Source of the DNA: Pseudomonadota bacterium
Lineage (GTDB): Bacteria > Pseudomonadota > Gammaproteobacteria > Burkholderiales > SG8-39
NCBI GenBank assembly: GCA_021847125.1
Contig: JAJZUK010000025.1
Span: 1 to 8,751, forward strand
DNA length: 8,751 nt
Reading direction: 5' to 3'
Shown: positions 1 to 5,794 of the stretch, piece by piece
Layout of the letters: each line of letters begins with the position of its first letter
Position numbering within the stretch: position 1 is the stretch's first letter
Notes under the pieces: generated by a model
Told to the model about the DNA's origin: nothing
The model's input: the letters and a program-made list of their open reading frames with translations, nothing else
Database searches by the model: none
Program-made: the position numbers and the translations under genes

Positions 1-198
1 CGCCTCCAGCGCCGACTGGATCGCCGAGATCTGCGTCAGCACGTCGACGCAGTAGCGGTCCTCCTCGACCATTTTCGCCACGCCGCGCGTCTGCCCCTCG
101 ATCCGGTTCAGGCGCTTGAGCAGCGCCGATTTGTTCGGCTGCACCACGGCGTGACCCGCGTGGTGCTCGCACTCGGCGGCTTCAGGCCGCGACTTCAA
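1..198 (-). CDS. csoR: CsoR/RcnR-family metal-sensing repressor, likely CsoR (3' end cut by window edge)
   Basis: Sixty-six residues are visible before the window ends. The core (residues 23-66) has the CsoR (DUF156) signature: LLKRLNRIEGQTRGV, then EEDRYC, then VDVLTQISAIQSALEA. C50 matches the first Cu(I) ligand of CsoR; the partner His and Cys would lie beyond the edge and cannot be checked. The family is all-helical, binds DNA without copper and lets go when Cu(I) binds. The N-terminus before the core is His-rich (EHHAGH), which is extra to the minimal family. I chose the TTG at 198-196 because GGAGG lies 6 nt upstream; the next start in frame (GTG, 147-145) would remove the tail and has no comparable site. 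The gene overlaps the end of copZ by 17 nt, so it is the last visible gene of copA-copZ-csoR and probably autoregulated. RcnR or FrmR are alternatives, but the CVDVLTQI core and copper neighbours favour CsoR. Confidence 0.85.
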   Translation of the reverse strand, partial: MKSRPEAAECEHHAGHAVVQPNKSALLKRLNRIEGQTRGVAKMVEEDRYCVDVLTQISAIQSALEA

Positions 199-391
199 AT
201 CCCGCCTCCACTACACTGCGCTTGAGTTGCTCGACGGCCACTTTGGCGGGGTCGTAGTCCACCACTGCGTTGTTTTTTTCCAAAGACACATCGGCTTTGG
301 CCACGCCGTCGAGCGCCGTCAATACATTGGTCACACTGCGCACGCAGCCGCCGCAGGTCATGCCGGAAATTCCCAAAGTCACTGTTTGCAT
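182..391 (-). CDS. copZ: CopZ-like copper chaperone (single HMA domain)
   Basis: This 69-residue protein is a single heavy-metal-associated domain of normal length. The metal loop GMTCGGC (residues 10-16) supplies C13 and C16, which bind one Cu(I). The rest fits the beta-alpha-beta-beta-alpha-beta fold (VTLGISGM, the helix after C16, AVVDYDP, LKRSVVEAGFEV). There is no signal peptide, so it acts in the cytoplasm, probably passing Cu(I) to CopA and perhaps to the CsoR encoded after it. It starts 36 nt after the copA stop, with AAGGAG 6 nt before its ATG, so it is almost surely in the copA operon. The GMTCGGC loop also occurs in mercury and other metal-binding HMA proteins; copper is assigned mainly from context. 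Confidence 0.9.
   Translation of the reverse strand: MQTVTLGISGMTCGGCVRSVTNVLTALDGVAKADVSLEKNNAVVDYDPAKVAVEQLKRSVVEAGFEVAA
205..209 (-). promoter_or_regulatory. Ribosome binding site deciding the csoR TTG start
   Basis: On the minus strand this reads GGAGG, followed by 6 nt (CGGGAT) and TTG. It lies inside the 3' end of copZ. It supports a TTG start for the repressor and a translationally coupled overlap with copZ. Confidence 0.6.
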
Positions 392-397
392 CGTAGT

Positions 398-403
398 CTC
401 CTT
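398..403 (-). promoter_or_regulatory. Strong ribosome binding site of copZ
   Basis: The minus strand reads AAGGAG, 6 nt before the copZ ATG at 391-389. It is much stronger than anything before copA, so the small chaperone may be made in larger amounts than the ATPase from the same transcript (inference). Confidence 0.7.
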
Positions 404-427
404 GCGTTTTCAGGATGGAATAAGCGC

Positions 428-2827
428 TCAGCCGCCGCGCCAGCGCCGCAGCAGCAGCGAGTTGCTGACCACGGAAACCGAAGACATGGCCATCGCCGCC
501 CCGGCGATCACCGGATTGAGCATTCCGGCCGCAGCCAGAGGAATGCCGAGCACGTTGTAGATGAAGGCGAAGAACAAGTTCTGCCGGATTTTGCCGAGCG
601 TGGCGCGCGACAGGCTGATCGCGTCGGCAACGGAGAGCAGGTCGTTGCGCATGAGCGCGATATCCGCCGCCTCCAGCGCAACGTCCGACCCGGCGCCGAT
701 GGCGAAGCTGACATCGGCGGCGGCCAGCGCCGGCGCATCGTTGACGCCGTCGCCGACCATGCCCACCACGCGGCCTTCAGTCTTGAATTCGGCCACGGCA
801 GCGGCTTTTTCGCCCGGCAACACCTGGGCGCGGTAGCTGCTGACGCCGACGGCATCGGCAATCGCCTTCGCCGTGGCGGCGTTGTCGCCGGTCAGCATCA
901 CCACATCGATTCCCATGCCTTTGAGCTCGGCTACCGCCGCCTGCGAACTCGCGCGCAGCTTGTCGGCAATCGCGAGATAGCCGAGCATGCGGCCCGCCCC
1001 GCCGACCGCGATCACGGTCTTGCCCTGCTCGATCAGCGGCTTGATCGCTGCGGCATCAATAGTCAAGCCGGATTCCGCGAGAAATGCCGGCGCCCCGAGC
1101 AGCAGCGTCTGCTCTCCGCCCGGCGCGGGCACATCCAGCACGGCCCGCACGCCTTTGCCGGTGACGGAATGAAAATCGCGCACCGGGGTCAGCGTCTGGC
1201 CAAGTTGTTTCGCATGTTCGAGCACCGCATGCGCAAGCGGATGCGCCGAGCCGGATTCGAGGCTCGCCGCCGCAGCGACGAGCGCCTGCGCGGAGTAGCC
1301 CGCCGCGGGCAGCACGTCGGTCACCACCGGTTTGCCCTCGGTTAGCGTGCCGGTCTTGTCGACGATGAGGGTGCGGATTTTTTCGGCCCGCTCCAGCGCG
1401 ACTGCGTTCTTGACCAGCACGCCGACCTGCGCGCCGCGCCCGGTGCCGACCATGATGGCCGTGGGCGTCGCCAGGCCGAGCGCGCAGGGACAGGCGATGA
1501 CCAGCACCGCGACCGCATTCACCAGCGCCGGCGCGAGTTCCCCGCCCAGGCCCCACCAGAGCGCGAACGTCAGTACGCTGATCGTGACCACGACCGGAAC
1601 GAACACGCCCGCGACCTGGTCGGCCAAACGCTGGATCGGCGCCTTCGAGCCCTGCGCCTCGCGCACCAGGCGGATGATGCCGGCAAGCATGGTCGCCGCG
1701 CCCACGCCCTCGGCGCGGCAGCGCAACAGCCCCTGCTGGTTGAGCGTGCCGGCAAACACCTTGTCGCCGCTGCGCTTGTGGATAGGCAGGCTTTCGCCGG
1801 TGAGCATGCTCTCGTCGACGCCGGATTCGCCGCTCGCAACCACGCCGTCCACCGGAATGCTCTCGCCCGAGCGCACGACGAAGATGTCGCCGCTGTGCAT
1901 GCTTGCGACCGGCACTTCGACCAGCACGCCGTCTCTTTCCACGCGCGCAGTCTTGGGCTGCAGGCGGACGAGCGCCTCTATCGCGGCCGAGGTCCTGAGC
2001 TTGGCGCGCGCCTCGAGCAGCTTGCCCATGAGCACCAGCGTGATGATCACCGCGCTGGCTTCGAAATAGACGTGCTGCTGATGCAGGCCCAGCAGCGTGA
2101 CCACGGCGGAGAGGCCGTAGGCCGTGCTCGTGCCCAGCGCCACCAGCACGTCCATGTTGGCGCCGCCGCCGCGCAAGGCTTTCCAGCCGCCGACGTAAAA
2201 GCGCCGCCCGATCCAGAACTGCACCGGCGTGGCGAACGCGAGCTGCAGCCAGCGCGGCAGCAGTTCGCTGTGCGCGTCGCCGAACATCGAAAACATCCCC
2301 GCCAGCAGCGGCAGACTGAGCGCGACCGAAATCCAGAACAGGCGCAGCTCGCCGCGGAAGGCGGCGGCGCGGCGCGCCTTCTCCTCCTCGGCATTCGCTT
2401 CCACGCGTTCGCTCGCGTCGTAACCTGCCTTGCGGATGGTCGCGGCGAGCAGCTCGGGTGTGGCCAGGCCGGGGACATAGCGCACGCGCGCGGTTTCGCT
2501 GGCGAAGTTGACGCTCGCTTCGACGCCTTCGAGCTTGTTCAGCGCCTGTTCGATGCGCGCCGCGCAGGCGACGCAAGTCATGCCGTAGATCTGGAACTCG
2601 GCCGACTGCAGCGGCACAGAATATCCGGTGCGCCGGATGGTTTCGATCACGGCGGCAGGCGCGGTCAGGTTCGGCTGCAGCGTCACCTGCGCCGACTCGG
2701 CCGCGAAATTCACGTTCGCGACCACGCCGGGCAGCTTGTTCAGGCTCTTTTCGATGCGCGCCGCGCAGGCGGCGCAGGTCATGCCCTCGAGCGGCAGATC
2801 AAGGCGAACGGTGGGCAATGCATCCAT
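428..2827 (-). CDS. copA: Cu(I)-exporting P1B-type ATPase CopA
   Basis: This 799-residue inner-membrane pump uses ATP to export Cu(I) from the cytoplasm. Two N-terminal HMA domains carry GMTCAAC (15-21) and GMTCVAC (82-88). The membrane region begins near residue 162. The actuator loop TGES is at 343-346. The transmembrane metal site CPC is at 446-448 and is followed by [18 protein letters not shown]. The phosphorylated Asp is D490 in DKTGT. The P1B His-Pro pair is at 529-530 (SAHP, where SEHP is commoner). TGDN (646-649) and GDGVND (692-697) complete the ATP and hinge sites. YN (757-758) and MxxSS-type residues near 781-783 in the last helices are the partners of CPC in Cu(I) pumps, so copper rather than Zn/Cd/Pb is the likely substrate (silver is possible). 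The length is normal for two HMA domains. The start is ATG at 2827; the Shine-Dalgarno is weak (GGA about 5 nt upstream). It is the first gene of the copper operon. Confidence 0.97.
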   Translation of the reverse strand: MDALPTVRLDLPLEGMTCAACAARIEKSLNKLPGVVANVNFAAESAQVTLQPNLTAPAAVIETIRRTGYSVPLQSAEFQIYGMTCVACAARIEQALNKLEGVEASVNFASETARVRYVPGLATPELLAATIRKAGYDASERVEANAEEEKARRAAAFRGELRLFWISVALSLPLLAGMFSMFGDAHSELLPRWLQLAFATPVQFWIGRRFYVGGWKALRGGGANMDVLVALGTSTAYGLSAVVTLLGLHQQHVYFEASAVIITLVLMGKLLEARAKLRTSAAIEALVRLQPKTARVERDGVLVEVPVASMHSGDIFVVRSGESIPVDGVVASGESGVDESMLTGESLPIHKRSGDKVFAGTLNQQGLLRCRAEGVGAATMLAGIIRLVREAQGSKAPIQRLADQVAGVFVPVVVTISVLTFALWWGLGGELAPALVNAVAVLVIACPCALGLATPTAIMVGTGRGAQVGVLVKNAVALERAEKIRTLIVDKTGTLTEGKPVVTDVLPAAGYSAQALVAAAASLESGSAHPLAHAVLEHAKQLGQTLTPVRDFHSVTGKGVRAVLDVPAPGGEQTLLLGAPAFLAESGLTIDAAAIKPLIEQGKTVIAVGGAGRMLGYLAIADKLRASSQAAVAELKGMGIDVVMLTGDNAATAKAIADAVGVSSYRAQVLPGEKAAAVAEFKTEGRVVGMVGDGVNDAPALAAADVSFAIGAGSDVALEAADIALMRNDLLSVADAISLSRATLGKIRQNLFFAFIYNVLGIPLAAAGMLNPVIAGAAMAMSSVSVVSNSLLLRRWRGG

Positions 2828-2862
2828 GGAGTCCGGCGCAAAACGGTAACAGGATGAACCGG

Positions 2863-2891
2863 ACTATATACCCATATAGGGTATCTGTCAA
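2863..2891 (-). promoter_or_regulatory. Sigma-70 promoter of copA-copZ-csoR
   Basis: On the minus strand, TTGACA (2891-2886, 6/6 consensus) and TATAGT (2868-2863, 5/6) are separated by 17 bp. Transcription should start near 2856 and give a leader of about 30 nt before the copA ATG. The consensus elements suggest that strength is limited by repression rather than by a need for an activator. CueR/MerR-activated copper promoters usually have a longer 19-20-bp spacer, which is not seen here. Confidence 0.85.
2868..2884. promoter_or_regulatory. CsoR-type operator 1, inside the copA promoter spacer
   Basis: This is a perfect 17-bp inverted repeat with ATACCC and GGGTAT arms around a 5-bp A/T core. 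It fits the known CsoR operator pattern of TACCC/GGGTA half-sites. It covers nearly the whole spacer between -35 and -10 and touches the -10, so a bound repressor would block RNA polymerase. The likely ligand is the CsoR-type protein encoded at the end of the same operon. The link is inferred from pattern and context. Confidence 0.8.
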
Positions 2892-2908
2892 ATACCACCG
2901 TGGGGTAT
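2892..2908. promoter_or_regulatory. CsoR-type operator 2 (imperfect), upstream of the -35
   Basis: The plus strand reads ATACC-N7-GGTAT, with six of eight pairs in the 17-bp dyad matching. Its centre (2900) is 24 bp from that of operator 1 (2876), and it begins next to the -35 hexamer. It could be a second CsoR site that strengthens repression; no divergent gene exists here that it could serve. It might also be a decayed copy with little function. Confidence 0.6.
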
Positions 2909-2910
2909 GG

Positions 2911-2929
2911 GCAGGCGCTGCGCGCCTGC
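2911..2929 (-). terminator. GC-rich hairpin just after the DUF3124 gene, terminator-like
   Basis: GCAGGCGC and GCGCCTGC form a perfect 8-bp stem with a 3-nt loop, 7 nt after the DUF3124 stop. On the minus strand no U-run follows, so it is not a classic intrinsic terminator. It may slow read-through from the DUF3124 gene into copA or protect a 3' end. It sits between that gene and the CsoR-type operators. Confidence 0.35.
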
Positions 2930-2936
2930 GCCGCAT

Positions 2937-3416
2937 TCAGTCGGCAGGAATCGGGCGCGCCGAGGTGGTAAACGCGATCGAACGCCCTACCGGAAGATTC
3001 GCGTGCAGCCCTTCCACGATCGGCGGGCTCGCCGGCGCGTCCGCTTTCCACACGATCACGAAATTCGCGCCCGAGCCTCCGCTATCGTCGCTGCGCGGAA
3101 CGAAGATCTCGTAGGTGCCCATGGGGCCGATTGTCTTCGGCGACGGCAGGTACTCGCGGAGTTTCTTTCCGTCGGTGTCGAAATACTGGGAGGAAGTGAC
3201 GCGGATCGCTTTCACCGGATCGGTATTGCGTATGCTCACCGAAACCGACACCAGCGTCTTCATCGGCTGGCCCTGGTCGTTGGTCTCGCCGTGCCAGATG
3301 TGCGAATAGATCGGCAAATACAGGTGCTGGCCTGAGGACCGCGGAGCCGGCGTTTGGCCCAAGGCCAGGCTGCCCGACAACGCAAACAAGAGCGTTGCAC
3401 ACATCAACGATTTCAT
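2937..3416 (-). CDS. Secreted DUF3124-family protein, function unknown
   Basis: From the ATG at 3416 this is a 159-residue protein. Residues 1-20 look like a Sec signal peptide (MKSL, a hydrophobic stretch, then SGSLALG), so the mature protein should be periplasmic. The body matches my memory of DUF3124: LYLPIYSHIWHG (32-43), VSVSIRNTDP (58-67), YFDTDGKKL (78-86), SDDSGGSGANFVIVWKA (109-125). The family has no established function that I know of; the sequence suggests a small beta-sandwich with no visible cofactor motif. A GTG start at 3503, right next to the feoB stop, would add 29 residues and bury the signal peptide, so I reject it. The ATG has a G-rich stretch (GGGGGA) close by. The gene lies 87 nt after feoB and may be co-transcribed with it or use its own promoter (3449-3477). 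A link to iron or copper is suggested only by position. Confidence 0.8.
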   Translation of the reverse strand: MKSLMCATLLFALSGSLALGQTPAPRSSGQHLYLPIYSHIWHGETNDQGQPMKTLVSVSVSIRNTDPVKAIRVTSSQYFDTDGKKLREYLPSPKTIGPMGTYEIFVPRSDDSGGSGANFVIVWKADAPASPPIVEGLHANLPVGRSIAFTTSARPIPAD

Positions 3417-3448
3417 GAGTCCCCCGGGACGGATGAGGCTATACGGGC

Positions 3449-3477
3449 AATATATGGCCGATCCTCGGCCGAAGCAA
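3449..3477 (-). promoter_or_regulatory. Possible promoter of the DUF3124 gene
   Basis: On the minus strand, TTGCTT (3477-3472, only 3/6 of consensus) and TATATT (3454-3449, 5/6) are 17 bp apart. The -10 is good and the -35 is weak. The spacer holds a perfect 6-bp inverted repeat (3456-3470). Read-through from feoB is the alternative. Confidence 0.35.
3456..3470. repeat. Inverted repeat GGCCGA-N3-TCGGCC between feoB and the DUF3124 gene
   Basis: This is a perfect 6-bp dyad with a 3-bp centre, inside the spacer of the possible DUF3124 promoter. It could be a repressor site. It could also be a weak hairpin at the end of the feoAB transcript, but no U-run follows, so a terminator is less likely. 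Confidence 0.4.
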
Positions 3478-3503
3478 CCGAATAAGGGCGCGCGGCCGCG
3501 CAC

Positions 3504-5279
3504 TCAGCCGGCGAGGTGGCGCGCGGCCTGATAGAACGCAAAGCTGACCAGCCATGCCAGACCGAGCGGCCAGGCGATGGCGAGCGCGCTGAAGCTGCGG
3601 CTCTTGGCCTCGCTGACGATAGTGGCGATGGTCGAAAGACAAGGCGTGTAGATCAGCGTAAATAGCATGAAGCTGTACGCCTGGATCCAGTCGACCTGGT
3701 GTGCGATCGTGTGGGTCAGCGCCGCCCCTTCCTGGCCATAGATCACGGCGAGCGAGCCGATGACGATTTCCTTGGCGACGAAGCCGAATATGAGCGCGAT
3801 CGTCAGCCTAGGGTCGATGCCGAGCGGACTCAGCACCGGATTGAGCCAGTCGCCGATCTGCCCGGCCCAGGTGTCCGCGCCGCCGCTGGCTGTACCTAGC
3901 GGGAAGTTCGTCAGCAGCCACACCAGCACCACGCCCAACACGATGAAGCGCGTGGCGCGGTGGGTGAAATGCCGGACCTCCTGCCAGCCGCGCAGGAATA
4001 TCTGGTGCAGTGTCGGAAAGCGGTACGGCGGCATCTCCAGCACGAACGGGTCGTTGTTGACGTAGCGGCGCTTGAACAGCACCGAGGTAATCATTGCGCT
4101 GAGGATACTGACCACGTAGAGCGAAAACAGCACCAGCGGCGCTGCTTTGGCCGAGAACAGTGCGGCGATGAAGAACACAAACACCTGCATGCGCGCCGAG
4201 CACAGCGAAAGCGGAATGACCAGCATGGTGAGCAGGCGCAATCCGCGCGAACGAATCACGCGTGTGCCCATGAGCGCCGGCACGTTGCAGCCGAAGCCCA
4301 TCAGCACCATGACGAAGCTGCGTCCGTCCAGGCCGAAGCGCGCCATCAGCGCGTCCATGAGGAACGCGGCGCGCGACAGATAGCCTGCGTCCTCGACCAG
4401 GCCCATGCACAAAAAGAACAGCACGATGATGGGCACGAAGCTCGCGACCGTGCTCAGGCCGTTGTAGACGCCGTCGAGCAGCAAGCCGCGCAGGAAGAAC
4501 GGCAGGCCGGAGAGCGCGGGTTCCAGCGCGCCTGAGCGCAAGGCCGCGAACGCCCAGGCCATCGCGTCCTGGATCGGTTTGCCCAGAATGAAGACCAGTT
4601 CGAACAGCAGGAACATCACGCCGAAAAAGATGGGCAGGCCCAGCCATGGGTCCAGAAGTATCCGGTCGATCTTCTCGGTCAACGCATGCGAAGCCTGCGC
4701 CGGAACGAACACCGAGGATTTGACCGCGGCTTCGAGTTGATGCTCGTCGAGTTTCGCGCTTGCGGTTTTCGCAGCGCTTGCGCCGCCTGACTCGCGCAGC
4801 GCGGCACGCATTGCGGGTTGAAGCTGCTCCACGCCTTGGCCGTATTTCGCCGACAGCATGCAGACCGGGATTCCGAGCTTCGCCGCCAACCCTTCGGCGT
4901 CGACGCTGATGCCGAGCGCGGCGGCTTCGTCCACCATGTTGAGCACCAGCACGATCGGCAGGCCCAGGCGCATGACCTGTCCCAGCAGCACCATCTGCCG
5001 CTCGACCTGGGAGGCATTCAGCACCACCAGCACGAGATCGACCTGGTTTTGCGCGAGGAAAGTCGTGACGACTTTTTCGTCCTCGGAATAGCCGTTCAGG
5101 TCGTAAATTCCGGGCAAGTCGACCAGATGCACCATCTGGTCGCCGATCAAAAGCTTCGCGCTGAGCAGGTCTACGGTGAGGCCGGGCCAGTTTCCGACTT
5201 TGGCGTGCGCGCCGGTAAGGCGATTGAACAGGGTAGACTTGCCCGTGTTGGGCATCCCCACCATCGCGATTCGCTTCAT
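3504..5279 (-). CDS. feoB: FeoB, ferrous iron transport GTPase/permease (short form)
   Basis: This 591-residue inner-membrane protein imports Fe(II). The N-terminal G domain is complete: G1 GMPNTGKS (8-15), switch I GNWPGLTV (29-36), G3 DLPG (54-57), G4 NMVD (114-117), G5 SAK (143-145). The first Gate domain has LSTVASFVPIIV (275-286), GFGCNVPALMGTR (328-340) and PLSLCSAR (356-363). The second has GFVAKEIVIG (499-508) and IYTPCLSTIATI (543-554). Cysteines 331, 360 and 547 sit where FeoB pores carry conserved Cys. The protein is much shorter than the roughly 770-residue E. coli FeoB. Only about 50 residues separate G5 from the first membrane segment (TEKIDRILLDPWLGLP, 201-216), so the GDI-like helical domain is reduced. 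I chose the ATG at 5279 because the G domain begins at once; a TTG at 5330 would add 17 unlike residues and overlap feoA. No clear Shine-Dalgarno is seen 17 nt after the feoA stop, so coupling to feoA is likely. Confidence 0.96.
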   Translation of the reverse strand: MKRIAMVGMPNTGKSTLFNRLTGAHAKVGNWPGLTVDLLSAKLLIGDQMVHLVDLPGIYDLNGYSEDEKVVTTFLAQNQVDLVLVVLNASQVERQMVLLGQVMRLGLPIVLVLNMVDEAAALGISVDAEGLAAKLGIPVCMLSAKYGQGVEQLQPAMRAALRESGGASAAKTASAKLDEHQLEAAVKSSVFVPAQASHALTEKIDRILLDPWLGLPIFFGVMFLLFELVFILGKPIQDAMAWAFAALRSGALEPALSGLPFFLRGLLLDGVYNGLSTVASFVPIIVLFFLCMGLVEDAGYLSRAAFLMDALMARFGLDGRSFVMVLMGFGCNVPALMGTRVIRSRGLRLLTMLVIPLSLCSARMQVFVFFIAALFSAKAAPLVLFSLYVVSILSAMITSVLFKRRYVNNDPFVLEMPPYRFPTLHQIFLRGWQEVRHFTHRATRFIVLGVVLVWLLTNFPLGTASGGADTWAGQIGDWLNPVLSPLGIDPRLTIALIFGFVAKEIVIGSLAVIYGQEGAALTHTIAHQVDWIQAYSFMLFTLIYTPCLSTIATIVSEAKSRSFSALAIAWPLGLAWLVSFAFYQAARHLAG

Positions 5280-5296
5280 CGGAATCGGACCCGGGG

Positions 5297-5551
5297 CTAG
5301 ACTTGGTTTCCGTGTGTCAAGCGGATGCAATGCGCTTCACGCCGGCGCAGCATGAGTTCGGTCGTGCCCACCCGAACATGCAGCGGCCCGCCGAAACGCG
5401 CGCGGCGCAACAGCCGCACGCTCTTGCCGATGCGCAGCCCCAGCGCCACCAGGCGCTGGTAGAGTTCTTCGCTCGCATCCAGAGCCAGGATCGTGCCGTG
5501 TTCACCGGGATCCAGACGGTTCAGCGTCAGCGGGCTAGTAACGGGTACCAT
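5297..5551 (-). CDS. feoA: FeoA, small SH3-like ferrous iron transport protein
   Basis: From the ATG at 5551 this is an 84-residue cytoplasmic protein, normal for FeoA. It shows the family pattern: LNRLDPGEHGTIL (10-22), LYQRLVALGLRIGKSVRLLRR (30-50), GGPLHVRVGTTELMLRRREA (54-73). FeoA is thought to bind FeoB and help its activity. It lies 17 nt before feoB in the same operon. An in-frame TTG at 5593 would give 98 residues, but it lies within the likely promoter and adds a tail with no family similarity. The chosen ATG has no good Shine-Dalgarno, so the start is somewhat uncertain. Confidence 0.88.
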   Translation of the reverse strand: MVPVTSPLTLNRLDPGEHGTILALDASEELYQRLVALGLRIGKSVRLLRRARFGGPLHVRVGTTELMLRRREAHCIRLTHGNQV

Positions 5552-5581
5552 GAGGGGTGGCCATAAATGCGAATGGTTCCT

Positions 5582-5610
5582 ATTGTCGGACAAGACCTAG
5601 GCTACGTCAA
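5582..5610 (-). promoter_or_regulatory. feoA: Sigma-70 promoter of feoAB
   Basis: On the minus strand, TTGACG (5610-5605, 5/6) and GACAAT (5587-5582, 4/6) are exactly 17 bp apart. Transcription would start near 5575, about 25 nt before the ATG at 5551, which also rules out the TTG at 5593. No Fur-like dyad overlaps these elements; the nearest lies about 120 bp upstream. Confidence 0.6.
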
Positions 5611-5713
5611 GTCGATCTCCCCGCCCAAGCCAGGGCAGGAAGCTAAGCGCCGGATATCATGAACGATCTAGACGCACACCAGATCAGATCCGCGCCGCAC
5701 TTCAAGAAATGAG

Positions 5714-5742
5714 TTGCAAGCTTTGCCCAAATAGATGAGAAT
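5714..5742 (+). promoter_or_regulatory. Promoter of the outer-membrane barrel gene, overlapped by the Fur-like box
   Basis: TTGCAA (5714-5719, 4/6) and GAGAAT (5737-5742, 4/6) are 17 bp apart. The -10 lies inside the left arm of the inverted repeat at 5733-5753, the usual geometry for Fur repression. Transcription would start near 5749, giving a leader of about 45 nt. Confidence 0.5.
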
Positions 5743-5753
5743 TGTTCTCATCT
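5733..5753. promoter_or_regulatory. Fur-type box (perfect 9-3-9 inverted repeat)
   Basis: AGATGAGAA and TTCTCATCT are perfect inverted arms around TTG. The inner 15 bp, TGAGAAT-T-GTTCTCA, matches 11 of 14 positions of the 7-1-7 Fur model (TGATAAT-N-ATTATCA). Fur with Fe(II) represses genes for iron uptake. The box overlaps the -10 of the plus-strand gene and lies upstream of the divergent feoAB operon, so it may serve one or both. Fur binding is inferred. Confidence 0.7.
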
Positions 5754-5761
5754 GAACTCAA

Positions 5762-5773
5762 GCGACTAGTCGC
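5762..5773. repeat. 12-bp perfect palindrome in the leader of the barrel gene
   Basis: GCGACTAGTCGC is fully self-complementary and lies between the Fur-like box and the ribosome binding site of the plus-strand gene. It could be a second regulator site or a short hairpin (GCGA stem, CTAG loop). Palindromes of this length also arise by chance. Confidence 0.35.
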
Positions 5774-5779
5774 GTTTGA

Positions 5780-5785
5780 AAGGAG
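5780..5785 (+). promoter_or_regulatory. Ribosome binding site that chooses between two ATGs
   Basis: AAGGAG lies 3 nt before an ATG at 5789 and 9 nt before a second in-frame ATG at 5795. Three nt is shorter than the usual spacing, so the second ATG is favoured. The choice changes the protein by two residues in its signal peptide. Confidence 0.65.
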
Positions 5786-5794
5786 CGAATGGGT

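Noticed and set aside
227..1345. Long plus-strand open frame opposite copA
   Set aside because: It is antisense to copA, rich in His, Arg, Gln and Ala without domain motifs, as expected from the opposite strand of a GC-rich gene.
1778..2857. Second long plus-strand open frame opposite copA
   Set aside because: Same reason; it crosses the HMA domains and the copA start in antisense and shows no protein motif.
2863..2891. CueR/MerR-type activated promoter at copA
   Set aside because: The spacer is 17 bp, not 19-20, the hexamers are near consensus, and the dyad has TACCC/GGGTA half-sites of the CsoR type.
5535..5564. Nine-residue minus-strand reading frame overlapping the feoA start (possible leader peptide)
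   Set aside because: It begins with ATG but has no ribosome binding site at a proper distance and no attenuator structure follows. It is probably chance.
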